Source: Candidatus Nitrosopumilus sp. (GTDB taxonomy: Archaea; Thermoproteota; Nitrososphaeria; Nitrososphaerales; Nitrosopumilaceae). From it: a stretch of 14,541 bases of DNA. How positions within the stretch are numbered: position 1 is the stretch's first letter; each line of letters begins with the position of its first letter. Positions 1 through 6,614 of the stretch are shown here, in pieces. The translations under genes were made by a program, and so were the position numbers. The notes beneath the pieces are model-generated. The model ran no database searches and was not told where the DNA came from. It was given only the letters and a program-made list of their open reading frames with translations. The stretch lies in contig JABDOO010000052.1 in assembly GCA_013043295.1 (NCBI GenBank), forward strand, positions 1-14,541. The letters are read 5' to 3'.

Positions 1-1064
1 GATGGCTCTTCAAGAGGTAGAGTTGGGTCGACCATATTCCTAATTGATCCTGCAAGTGTTCTTGCAAAATTTGTACTGAGATGTGTTTTATCTCTAGTTT
101 GATGATATGTATTTGGATCATATGGTCTTTGAGATCTGTGGAGTAAGGCTTTTCGAAATGTTTCAGCCACAAAATGATATGAATCGGGTTTTGAACTACG
201 AATAAATTCTGATGAAATATTATTTAACATCATTAGAACTAATAGTAAAGTTCTACCGGCAGTTGGCGGTGGCATAGTGATAATTTCCATGTCTCTGTAG
301 TTTCTTGAAATTGGTTTTCTTTCAATTGGTTCTGGAATTAATGCAAGATCATCAGCATGAAGAAATCCTTCGTTAATTCTCATGTCTTCATTAATTTTTT
401 TTGCTATTGTTCCATGATAAAATGTTCTATATCCAAAATCACTCATATGTTTTAGAAGTTCACATAAATCCTCTTGAATAAATAAATCACCTTCATCATA
501 AGGAACAAGTCCATCTTTTAGAAAATATTTTGCACCTGATCTTGATTTTACTCGTAAAAATTTTTTCAGATTTTTTTCTTGAATGTCATGCTGTAATTTT
601 GTAATCCTATACCCTCGTTTTGCTATTCTAATTGAGGGCTCGACTATTGTTGCCCAATCTAATTTACCATAGTGTTCATTTAGATATCCAATAACGGCAG
701 GAGTGCTTGGAACTGTTGTGGCCTTGTATCCTACAAATCTTGTAGAGCGTTTTTCAAAAAATGATGCATGTGCAAGAGATGGTGCTCTACTTGAACCATC
801 AAGAGCAATAGTTTTCCCGTTAATGTGGAGTAGTGCTAATGATTGACCTCCTAATCCAGAGGCTTGAGGTTCACAAACACCTAATGCGATTGCAGTGGCA
901 CATGCAGCATCAATTGCATTACCACCTTTTTGGAGCATTGCAACTCCTGCTTTTGTAGCATCAGGAAATGCTGATGATACCATCCCATGTTTAGATTTTG
1001 AGCATTTTTGATTTTCTGTAGGTGTAAATGATGATTCAATTTTTTCAATGTTCAAATTAGTCAT
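1..1064 (-). CDS. Gamma-glutamyltransferase family protein, C-terminal part outside the window
   Basis: The 354 codons present read open to the window edge. GGT enzymes are N-terminal nucleophile hydrolases that cleave or transfer gamma-glutamyl groups of glutathione-like amides. Family landmarks run in order: GMVSSAFPDATKAG (res 27-40), KGGNAIDAA (47-55), the glycine-rich SGLGGQS (69-75), DGSSRAPS with the substrate-binding-type Arg (R93), a PPPTAGR loop (about 265-271) and the AETFRKALLHR helix. The self-processing Thr nucleophile normally lies near residue 380-390 and would be beyond the edge, so catalytic competence cannot be judged. No signal peptide is visible, so a cytoplasmic enzyme is likely. 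The ATG at 1064 is preceded by a possible TATA (TTTTAAAG, 1105-1112) about 45 nt upstream, implying a short leader. Related acylases (cephalosporin-acylase type) share the fold and are the main alternative. Confidence 0.88.
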   Translation of the reverse strand, partial: MTNLNIEKIESSFTPTENQKCSKSKHGMVSSAFPDATKAGVAMLQKGGNAIDAACATAIALGVCEPQASGLGGQSLALLHINGKTIALDGSSRAPSLAHASFFEKRSTRFVGYKATTVPSTPAVIGYLNEHYGKLDWATIVEPSIRIAKRGYRITKLQHDIQEKNLKKFLRVKSRSGAKYFLKDGLVPYDEGDLFIQEDLCELLKHMSDFGYRTFYHGTIAKKINEDMRINEGFLHADDLALIPEPIERKPISRNYRDMEIITMPPPTAGRTLLLVLMMLNNISSEFIRSSKPDSYHFVAETFRKALLHRSQRPYDPNTYHQTRDKTHLSTNFARTLAGSIRNMVDPTLPLEEP

Positions 1065-1180
1065 TTTCGTTTTATTGGTTTGTCCTTTTTTCATTCAAGA
1101 AAAACTTTAAAATTTCTTTAATTTTTTTCAACTGATTCTTCTCATTCCTTTAACTATTAACTGAATTGATCTTTTCATTT

Positions 1181-1546
1181 CTATTCTTCTGGAAAAGTAT
1201 TTCCTGCTTCAATTACTGTATCTGATGATAACATTGTATTATCTAAAATAGTGACATTTTTTTCTATCACAATATTGTCTCCCATTGTTACACTCTTTCC
1301 AACGATTGTCTGTTTTTCAATTACAACTTTTGTTCCAAATACACAATCATTACCAATGTTGACATGCTTTTCGATTACACATCCGTCGCCTAATTTTACT
1401 CCATCTCCAATAACTGTCTTTTTTTCTATCACTACTTTTTTGCCAAATGTACAATCATTACCTATGTAGACTCCATTTTGGATAACCACACTATCATCCA
1501 TAGTTACATTCTTTCCTATTTTTGCAGTTGGATCAATGTTTGTCAT
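1181..1546 (-). CDS. Left-handed beta-helix (hexapeptide repeat) protein, paralogue 1
   Basis: The 121-residue protein is almost entirely hexapeptide repeat. After a short MTNIDPTAK cap, six coils of exactly 18 residues follow (about res 10-117), then FPEE. Each coil has three hexads: an I/V-G hexad, an F/L/M-G hexad, and an I-E-K hexad, with Cys, Val or Thr at the inward fifth position. This matches [LIV]-[GAED]-x2-[STAV]-x. VIEK recurs in four consecutive coils, so Glu and Lys would stack as ladders on one face. The family usually trimerises and often carries acyltransferase or carbonic-anhydrase activity. No catalytic extension or metal-binding His set is visible (one His only, H61), so activity is unassigned. 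It is first in line upstream of the GGT gene and has its own TATA box. Confidence 0.85.
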   Translation of the reverse strand: MTNIDPTAKIGKNVTMDDSVVIQNGVYIGNDCTFGKKVVIEKKTVIGDGVKLGDGCVIEKHVNIGNDCVFGTKVVIEKQTIVGKSVTMGDNIVIEKNVTILDNTMLSSDTVIEAGNTFPEE

Positions 1547-1567
1547 AATGATTATTGAGGGTATTTT

Positions 1568-1575
1568 TATTTAAA
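1568..1575 (-). promoter_or_regulatory. TATA box of hexapeptide paralogue 1
   Basis: On the minus strand this reads TTTAAATA, centred about 25 nt before the ATG at 1546. That spacing puts transcription start at or next to the start codon, so the mRNA is probably leaderless. No Shine-Dalgarno sequence is present. The preceding CACTC is shared with paralogue 2. Confidence 0.65.
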
Positions 1576-1636
1576 GAGTGATTGTCTTTCATGATTATTT
1601 TATTTTTAATTAAACAGAATATTTTTTCTAAAAATT

Positions 1637-2011
1637 TTAGTTTTTTTTATCTTTTGGAAATGTCGTATCTTCTTTGATGAGAGCTCCTTCTGGAACTGTT
1701 GCATTATCTAAAACTATGGAGTTTTTCTCTAACATTGCATTGTCTCCTATCGTAACTTCTCTTCCAATAACTGCTTTTTTTGTGACTACAACTTTAGTTC
1801 CTAGTACAGTATCATTACCTATGCGAACTTTTTTCTCAATCACACACCCATCTCCCAGTTTTACACCACTTCCAATAACTGTCTTTTTTTCTATCATTAC
1901 TTTTTTACCAAATGTACAATTGTCTCCAATAACTGCCTCTTTTTCAACAACTACACTATCATCCATAGTTACATTGTTTCCTATTTTTGCAGTAGAGTCT
2001 ATTTCAGTCAT
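1637..2011 (-). CDS. Left-handed beta-helix (hexapeptide repeat) protein, paralogue 2
   Basis: A 124-residue sister of the downstream gene with the same architecture: an MTEIDSTAK cap, six 18-residue coils in perfect register and a charged FPKDKKN tail. It is clearly closest to paralogue 1 (shared blocks NVTMDDSVV, CTFGKK, KLGDGCVIEK, LDN). The Glu-Lys ladder is weaker in coils 4 and 6, where VVTK and LIKE replace VIEK. The protein has no His at all, which argues against a gamma-carbonic anhydrase. No catalytic domain is attached. Its own TATA box lies upstream, and 90 bp with a T-tract separates it from paralogue 1. A structural or scaffold role, or a heterotrimer with the other two products, is possible but is inference. 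Confidence 0.85.
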   Translation of the reverse strand: MTEIDSTAKIGNNVTMDDSVVVEKEAVIGDNCTFGKKVMIEKKTVIGSGVKLGDGCVIEKKVRIGNDTVLGTKVVVTKKAVIGREVTIGDNAMLEKNSIVLDNATVPEGALIKEDTTFPKDKKN

Positions 2012-2032
2012 GATAATTATTTAATGTGATTT

Positions 2033-2040
2033 AATATAAA
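2033..2040 (-). promoter_or_regulatory. TATA box of hexapeptide paralogue 2
   Basis: Minus-strand TTTATATT, centred about 25 nt before the ATG at 2011 and preceded by CACTC as in paralogue 1. The geometry predicts a leaderless transcript. No Shine-Dalgarno sequence is seen. Confidence 0.65.
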
Positions 2041-2082
2041 GAGTGGAAGTGAAGAATATTTAAAATTCATTTTCTTCAAATC

Positions 2083-2478
2083 CTATTTGTTTTGGTATTT
2101 AGCTTTTAGTGTTGTACCTTCAGGAAATGTTTTTCCTGCTGAAAGTACTGTACCCATTGGAATGCTAGCACCTTCTGGTACTGTTGTATCTTTTTCTAAA
2201 ACACAATCATCTCCAATTTTAGCTCCGTTACCTACAGTAGCTCCGCCTTCAATAACTACATGTTTACCTAATACGCAATCGTTACCAACATTTACTTTTC
2301 TTTCTACAACACAGTGTTCTCCCATAGTTACACTATTTCCAACAATTGCATGTTTTTCAATTACTACTTTACTTGCTAACACACAATTGTCTCCAATATG
2401 TGCATCTCCTTCTACAACTGTACTGTCTTCCATCTTTGTATTATTGCCAATAATTGCGCTTGTATCTATATCAGCCAT
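2083..2478 (-). CDS. Left-handed beta-helix (hexapeptide repeat) protein, paralogue 3
   Basis: The 131-residue protein is the most divergent of the three. It has an MADIDTSAI cap, six 18-residue coils (about res 10-117) and a longer tail ending in KAKYQNK. The I/V-G hexads remain regular, while the third hexad varies between VVEG, VIEK, VVER, VIEG and VLEK. It has four His (27, 43, 55, 73), but none is conserved in the paralogues and I do not see the spaced His triad of gamma-carbonic anhydrases. It is promoter-proximal in the tandem array and divergent from the ATP-grasp/M20 gene, with 130 bp between the two starts. Function is unassigned. Confidence 0.85.
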   Translation of the reverse strand: MADIDTSAIIGNNTKMEDSTVVEGDAHIGDNCVLASKVVIEKHAIVGNSVTMGEHCVVERKVNVGNDCVLGKHVVIEGGATVGNGAKIGDDCVLEKDTTVPEGASIPMGTVLSAGKTFPEGTTLKAKYQNK

Positions 2479-2497
2479 GAAAACATATCATGTATTT

Positions 2498-2505
2498 TAC
2501 TTAAA
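2498..2505 (-). promoter_or_regulatory. TATA box of hexapeptide paralogue 3
   Basis: Minus-strand TTTAAGTA, centred about 23-24 nt before the ATG at 2478, again compatible with a leaderless transcript. A 23-bp motif repeated elsewhere in the window begins 14 nt further upstream. Confidence 0.55.
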
Positions 2506-2519
2506 GACCAATCTGTATT

Positions 2520-2542
2520 TGACTTGGTTTTGTATGAAATCA
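2520..2542 (-). promoter_or_regulatory. Candidate operator, copy 1 of a spaced 10+9 bp motif
   Basis: On the plus strand this is TGACTTGGTT, four variable bases (TTGT), then ATGAAATCA. The same 19 bases with the same 4-nt spacing recur at 12125-12147. Read on the minus strand, the copy ends 14 nt upstream of the TATA box of hexapeptide paralogue 3, a usual place for an archaeal activator or repressor site. It also lies upstream of the divergent plus-strand promoter. A regulatory role is inferred. Confidence 0.4.
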
Positions 2543-2577
2543 ATTAGATGTTTTCTTTTTGTTTCTTAGGATCAAGT

Positions 2578-2585
2578 TTTATACT
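2578..2585 (+). promoter_or_regulatory. TATA box of the ATP-grasp/M20 gene
   Basis: TTTATACT is centred about 27 nt before the ATG at 2609, giving a leaderless transcript. A second AT-rich candidate (CTTTAAAA, 2584-2591) overlaps it. No Shine-Dalgarno sequence precedes the start. Confidence 0.6.
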
Positions 2586-2608
2586 TTAAAAAACTACTTT
2601 TTGTAATT

Positions 2609-4777
2609 ATGAAAGTTGCATTAATCTATAATGAAAATAAAATTGATCCTAATGATGTAATCAACGTTTTTGGAATGACAACCAAAGAACACTATAGCTC
2701 AAAGGCTGTAGAACGTGTTGCTAGAGCATTAGAAAAAGGTGGACATACTGTCAAAGTAGTTGAAGGTGATATTCACCTTGCAGATGAACTACGTGAATTT
2801 ATGCCTAAGGTAGTTGCAGGTGAGAATCCTGGTATGGTGTTTAACATGGCATATGGTATACAAGGCCAGAATAGGTACACTCACGTTCCAGCAATGATGG
2901 AAATGCTTGGAATCCCATACATTGGCTCAGGTCCCGCAGGCCATGCAATCGTTCAAGACAAAGTGATGACAAAAATTATTTTGCAGAAAAATAAAATTCC
3001 AACCCCTGGATTCTGGGTATTTAGGACTCCTGAAGATAAACACGATGATTTAATATTTCCAGTTATTGTCAAACCAAAACTTGAATCAACCTCTATGGGT
3101 ATGGAAGTTGTTGATAATTGGCCTGACCTAAGAGCTGCAGTTAAAGTACAAATTGAAAAATTTCAACAGGATATTTTGGTAGAACAATTTATTTCCGGAA
3201 GAGAGTTTGCAGTAGGTCTACTAGGAAATCATCCAAATATCGAAGTTCTCCCAATAGTTGAAATTAATTTAGACAATCCTGATCAAATTCAAACTATTAC
3301 TGATAAAAAGAAAAAAGGAGGAGTTGAAAAAACATGTCCTGCAAAATTATCCAAAGAAAAAACCGAAGAGATGATGCAAATGTGCAAAGATGCATTTTCT
3401 GCTTTAGGACTAAATGACTACACTAGAGTTGATTTTAGAATGGATAAAGATGAAAATCTATACATTCTTGAATTAAATTCAATGGCAAGTCTTGGAACTG
3501 GAGGTTCATTTTTCCATGCTGGAAAAACTGCAGGATATACGTATGAATCACTAGTCAATAAAATTTTGGATGTCGCAGTAATTCGATACTTTGGTTCTAC
3601 AATTCAGCATCATGAGGATGAATCTGATTTAACTCAACCATTACGTGTTGTTTCACGAACTTATTTGCGAAGTCATTTGCAGAGCTTAAAAGACACTCTA
3701 AAAGATTATGTCAATCTAAACACACACGTTTACAATTTAGAAAATGTAAATCATTTAGGCACAAAAATATCCAAACGAATGGCCCATCTTGGATTTAATG
3801 AACAGGTTTACAAGCAAACAGATGTTGGTGATTTCCATTATTTCAAAAATCATTCAGATGCTAATAATGACGTTTTATTCATATCTCATCTTGATACGCA
3901 TTATGGTCCAAATGACTTGATACCCTACTATGAAACCAGTGATAAGATTGTGGGTTCTGGTACTGCTGAAAGTAAAGGTGGACTAGTAGTAATGTTGGGG
4001 GCACTTCATGCATTAAGATTTTCAAAGAGACTTAAAAAAATAAAATGTGGTGTACTGCTTACCACTGATGATAGTTTAGGTGGACGATATAGCAGTTCAC
4101 TAATTGAAGAAATTTCTAAAAAATCAAAATACATTCTTGGATTAAAGTCTGGTAGTGTTGATGGTGGTATAATTACAACCTGTTATGGTAGAAGTGATTA
4201 TCAAATTAGATTTACTTCTACTGATGATGAGTCCATTTCAAATTTGCATGGAATTATTCCTGTGTTAGGGAAAAAATTGGCCGCACTTGACAAGCTATCA
4301 AAAGATGAGAAAAACTACAAGTTAAGTACAACATCTGTTGTTGCACAAGGCTCTCATGGACATACTCCAAACTATGCAACTTTGGCATTAACATGTAGTT
4401 ACAAAACAGAAAAACTTGGTGAGCAACTGGATGCAAAAATTAAAGCTATCATGAAAAAACGTGAAACAAATTCTAAAAAACTTGGTGTTGCAATAAATAA
4501 AATTCAAACTAGACACCCTGTATTAGAAGAGCCTTCTGACACTAAATTCTATAAACTAGTAGAAGAATTGGCCAAAAAGCATGAAATCAAAATTAAAAAA
4601 CACTCTCAATTCCTGTCTTCTGATATTAGCAACGTGCCTGTCCGACTACCAGCTTTAGATGGATTTGGTGCTCTAGGTAATTACTATCGTTCCCCTAAAG
4701 AATACATTGTTCATGATAGTGTAGTAGAAAGAGCTTCATTATTGGCATCTGTAATTTACAAATGTTCAGGAAACTAA
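2609..4777 (+). CDS. ATP-grasp (D-Ala-D-Ala ligase-like) / M20 peptidase-like fusion
   Basis: This is a two-domain protein of 722 residues. Residues 1-330 are a Ddl-type ATP-grasp carboxylate-amine ligase: GIPYIGSG (101-108), DKVMTK (117-122), VKPK with the ATP Lys (K155), VEQFISGREF (191-200), CPAKLS (243-248), RVDF (D275) and LELN (E288, N290). These metal and nucleotide residues look intact. Residues 350-718 resemble M20/ArgE metallopeptidases: HLDT (H427, D429), GSGTAESKGG (449-458), TTDDSLGG (485-492), a dimerisation-type GSHGH (581-585) and the C-terminal VHDSVVER (H702). Canonical DEE is DDS, and the bridging Asp position holds E454, so hydrolysis is doubtful. Archaea of this type lack murein, so the ligase probably joins another amino acid or peptide. 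It may pair ligation with peptide binding or trimming. The substrate is unknown. Confidence 0.85.
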   Translation: MKVALIYNENKIDPNDVINVFGMTTKEHYSSKAVERVARALEKGGHTVKVVEGDIHLADELREFMPKVVAGENPGMVFNMAYGIQGQNRYTHVPAMMEMLGIPYIGSGPAGHAIVQDKVMTKIILQKNKIPTPGFWVFRTPEDKHDDLIFPVIVKPKLESTSMGMEVVDNWPDLRAAVKVQIEKFQQDILVEQFISGREFAVGLLGNHPNIEVLPIVEINLDNPDQIQTITDKKKKGGVEKTCPAKLSKEKTEEMMQMCKDAFSALGLNDYTRVDFRMDKDENLYILELNSMASLGTGGSFFHAGKTAGYTYESLVNKILDVAVIRYFGSTIQHHEDESDLTQPLRVVSRTYLRSHLQSLKDTLKDYVNLNTHVYNLENVNHLGTKISKRMAHLGFNEQVYKQTDVGDFHYFKNHSDANNDVLFISHLDTHYGPNDLIPYYETSDKIVGSGTAESKGGLVVMLGALHALRFSKRLKKIKCGVLLTTDDSLGGRYSSSLIEEISKKSKYILGLKSGSVDGGIITTCYGRSDYQIRFTSTDDESISNLHGIIPVLGKKLAALDKLSKDEKNYKLSTTSVVAQGSHGHTPNYATLALTCSYKTEKLGEQLDAKIKAIMKKRETNSKKLGVAINKIQTRHPVLEEPSDTKFYKLVEELAKKHEIKIKKHSQFLSSDISNVPVRLPALDGFGALGNYYRSPKEYIVHDSVVERASLLASVIYKCSGN

Positions 4778-4835
4778 TTTTTTGATGCTGGAATTTACCT
4801 TGTCTAAAATAAAAAAATCTAATTTTTTATCTTTT
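4778..4835 (+). terminator. Oligo-T termination region after the ATP-grasp/M20 gene
   Basis: Six T's directly follow the stop codon (4778-4783). A second run follows at 4823-4828 and a third at 4832-4835. Archaeal RNA polymerase terminates at such tracts without a hairpin, and none is seen here. Confidence 0.5.
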
Positions 4836-4894
4836 AATCAATTAGCCTCAAGTAGAAACCTTTGTTAAGATTAAATTGTTATTTTGATAAGTAT

Positions 4895-4901
4895 GGAAGG
4901 T
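4895..4901 (+). promoter_or_regulatory. Ribosome-binding site deciding a TTG start
   Basis: GGAAGGT lies 7 nt before the TTG at 4909. The ATG inside this stretch (4893) opens only a four-codon frame (MEGL, stop at 4905-4907) in another phase. The next in-frame ATG of the channel gene is at residue 73, which would remove the first membrane helices, so TTG is the best start. Confidence 0.5.
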
Positions 4902-4908
4902 CTTTAGT

Positions 4909-6555
4909 TTGAGAGACAAAATTGGAATAATTGCAAATAGACTTGTTTATGGTTTTACTTTTGCTTTTTTGTATCAAATTGTTATTGGTATTGCAACCTC
5001 GTTGCTTTCATTACCTCTGACAGGTAATATTCAAGATCTTATCTCTGGGGTTGAACTAATTGAATCCCAAGAAGGCCCTTGGCTTGTAGCTTGGTGGATT
5101 GCTTCAACTATAATCATAACTGTAATGGCCTTGCTAATTATTAGATACAAAAAATATCTGTCCCCATACAAGGGAGAAAAAGATATTGAAATCCCTCCAA
5201 AGATTACTGCTTTAACTGCAATAATTATCGGTGCTTCAATATCATTTCTGTTTTTCTTGTTAGATACTGTTATAGGATTAATTGTAGAAACTGGTTCTAA
5301 AACTGATGTATCTGCAATATATGAAGCCGCATTAATAGGTGATTTTACTCCGTTAACTGTTAGTATTCTTTTTTCAATTATGGCTGGCTTCATAATTGTC
5401 GGCGTTGCAAGCAAAACATCCAAAGTCAAAGAAATTACAAAAGATATTGGATTACAAGATATAACAAACATTACCCAAGTATTCAATAAAACTAAAACTC
5501 AGAAAACAACTCTATCTTCAACTATTGGTCAGCGACCTGGCGCACTAATTCATGTTGGAGAACAAAAAGTCGATAAAGTTCAAATAAATTTAATCGAGTA
5601 TGATGCTGAAAATATTAATGAAGTTAATGATGCGACGATTGAAGAATGTTTAGAATCTAAAAATAAATCTAATGTATCTTGGGTAAACATAGTAGGGGTT
5701 CATGATGCAAACATCATCAAAACTTTTGGAGATAATTTTGGAATTCATTCATTACATCAGTCTAACATTATGAATACTGAATTAAGACCATCTGTAGAAA
5801 TTCATGATGATCATATCTTGATAATGCTAAAAATGCCTCACTATAATTCCCAAACTGGTAAACTGGACTTGGAACAAATTTCAATTCTTTTGGCAGAAAA
5901 CCATGTATTGACCTTTCAAGAAATTGCTGATGACTTTTTTGATAACATAAGAAAGAGATTAAGAGAAAATTCAGGCAGTATTAGAAAGCTCAAGACTGAT
6001 TATCTTGCTTACTCCCTCGTTGATGCAATTATTGACAGTTATTTCCTTGTAATTGAAAAGATTGGTGACATTACTGAAGATTTAGAGGAAGAATTAATGC
6101 AAAATCCTACCCCTCAAACTATGCAAACTATTCAAACTCTAAAACGAAGAATGATATCTTTAAGAAAAGCAATTTGGCCAGGACGAGAAATTATTAATTC
6201 ACTAGAGCGTGATCCAACTGCTTTAATCACTGATTACACTAGAACATATCTTCGTGATGTCTATAATCATACTGTTCAGGTTACTGATTCCATTGAAGGA
6301 CTACGAGATGTAATTGGAGGTATGCTTGACACGTACTTGTCAAGTGTAAGTAATAGGATGAATGAGGTAATGAAAACTTTGACAATTATTGCTGCAATTT
6401 TCATTCCAATTACATTCATAGCTGGTATCTATGGAACTAATTTCTCATATGTTCCAGAGTTGCAATGGGAGGGAAGCTATTTTGTTATGCTTACTGCAAT
6501 GGCAATTATTTCAGTCATAATGCTTGCTTGGTTTAAGAAAAAGAGATGGATTTAA
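4909..6555 (+). CDS. CorA-family divalent-cation channel with an N-terminal four-helix membrane domain
   Basis: The 548-residue protein belongs to the CorA/MIT family, which moves Mg2+ and other divalent metals passively as pentamers. Residues about 220-480 form the usual cytoplasmic funnel with its long stalk helix (DYLAYSLVDAIIDSYF, EKIGDITEDLEEEL, RRMISLRKAIWPGRE). The last 60 residues hold the two pore helices with AAIFIPITFIAGIYGTNF; the signature loop is G-T-N (509-511) rather than the common G-M-N. Unusually, residues 1-168 add four predicted membrane helices (about 12-34, 58-79, 98-126, 147-168), followed by a polar linker. An even number of extra helices keeps the CorA domain cytoplasmic. 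It starts with TTG behind GGAAGGT. A Mg2+ role is the family default, and efflux or another metal is possible. Confidence 0.87.
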   Translation: MRDKIGIIANRLVYGFTFAFLYQIVIGIATSLLSLPLTGNIQDLISGVELIESQEGPWLVAWWIASTIIITVMALLIIRYKKYLSPYKGEKDIEIPPKITALTAIIIGASISFLFFLLDTVIGLIVETGSKTDVSAIYEAALIGDFTPLTVSILFSIMAGFIIVGVASKTSKVKEITKDIGLQDITNITQVFNKTKTQKTTLSSTIGQRPGALIHVGEQKVDKVQINLIEYDAENINEVNDATIEECLESKNKSNVSWVNIVGVHDANIIKTFGDNFGIHSLHQSNIMNTELRPSVEIHDDHILIMLKMPHYNSQTGKLDLEQISILLAENHVLTFQEIADDFFDNIRKRLRENSGSIRKLKTDYLAYSLVDAIIDSYFLVIEKIGDITEDLEEELMQNPTPQTMQTIQTLKRRMISLRKAIWPGREIINSLERDPTALITDYTRTYLRDVYNHTVQVTDSIEGLRDVIGGMLDTYLSSVSNRMNEVMKTLTIIAAIFIPITFIAGIYGTNFSYVPELQWEGSYFVMLTAMAIISVIMLAWFKKKRWI

Positions 6556-6604
6556 CCTGAATTTCTGTAAAAATAACGTCTATCACAAACTCTTTGTATT
6601 CTTT

Positions 6605-6611
6605 GAGGTAA
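6605..6611 (+). promoter_or_regulatory. Strong ribosome-binding site of the potassium channel gene
   Basis: GAGGTAA stands 3 nt before the ATG at 6615. The antiporter gene (9699) has AGGTAA at the same spacing. Unlike the leaderless genes at the two ends of the window, these two appear to be translated from leadered or polycistronic mRNA. Confidence 0.55.
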
Positions 6612-6614
6612 TTT

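Noticed and set aside
1181..2478. Regular 54-bp periodicity that could suggest a tandem DNA repeat or CRISPR-like array
   Set aside because: The units are degenerate at DNA level and conserved as 18-residue protein coils. There are no identical repeats with unique spacers.
1181..2478. Gamma-class carbonic anhydrase assignment for the beta-helix proteins
   Set aside because: The zinc-binding His triad is missing. Paralogue 2 has no His, and the His residues of paralogue 3 are not shared.
1251..2569. Three plus-strand frames with periodic FSIT/SPI patterns opposite the hexapeptide genes
   Set aside because: Their repeats are the complement of the 54-bp coil periodicity on the minus strand, where TATA boxes and a known fold support the genes.
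2609..3600. A genuine D-Ala-D-Ala ligase for peptidoglycan
   Set aside because: No other murein gene is present, the protein is fused to an M20 domain, and the setting is archaeal. Only the ATP-grasp family is supported.
4893..4907. Four-codon upstream frame (ATG to TAG) before the CorA-family gene
   Set aside because: Its ATG overlaps the GGAAGGT ribosome-binding site of the TTG start and it is too short to claim as a gene. Regulation by it cannot be shown from sequence.
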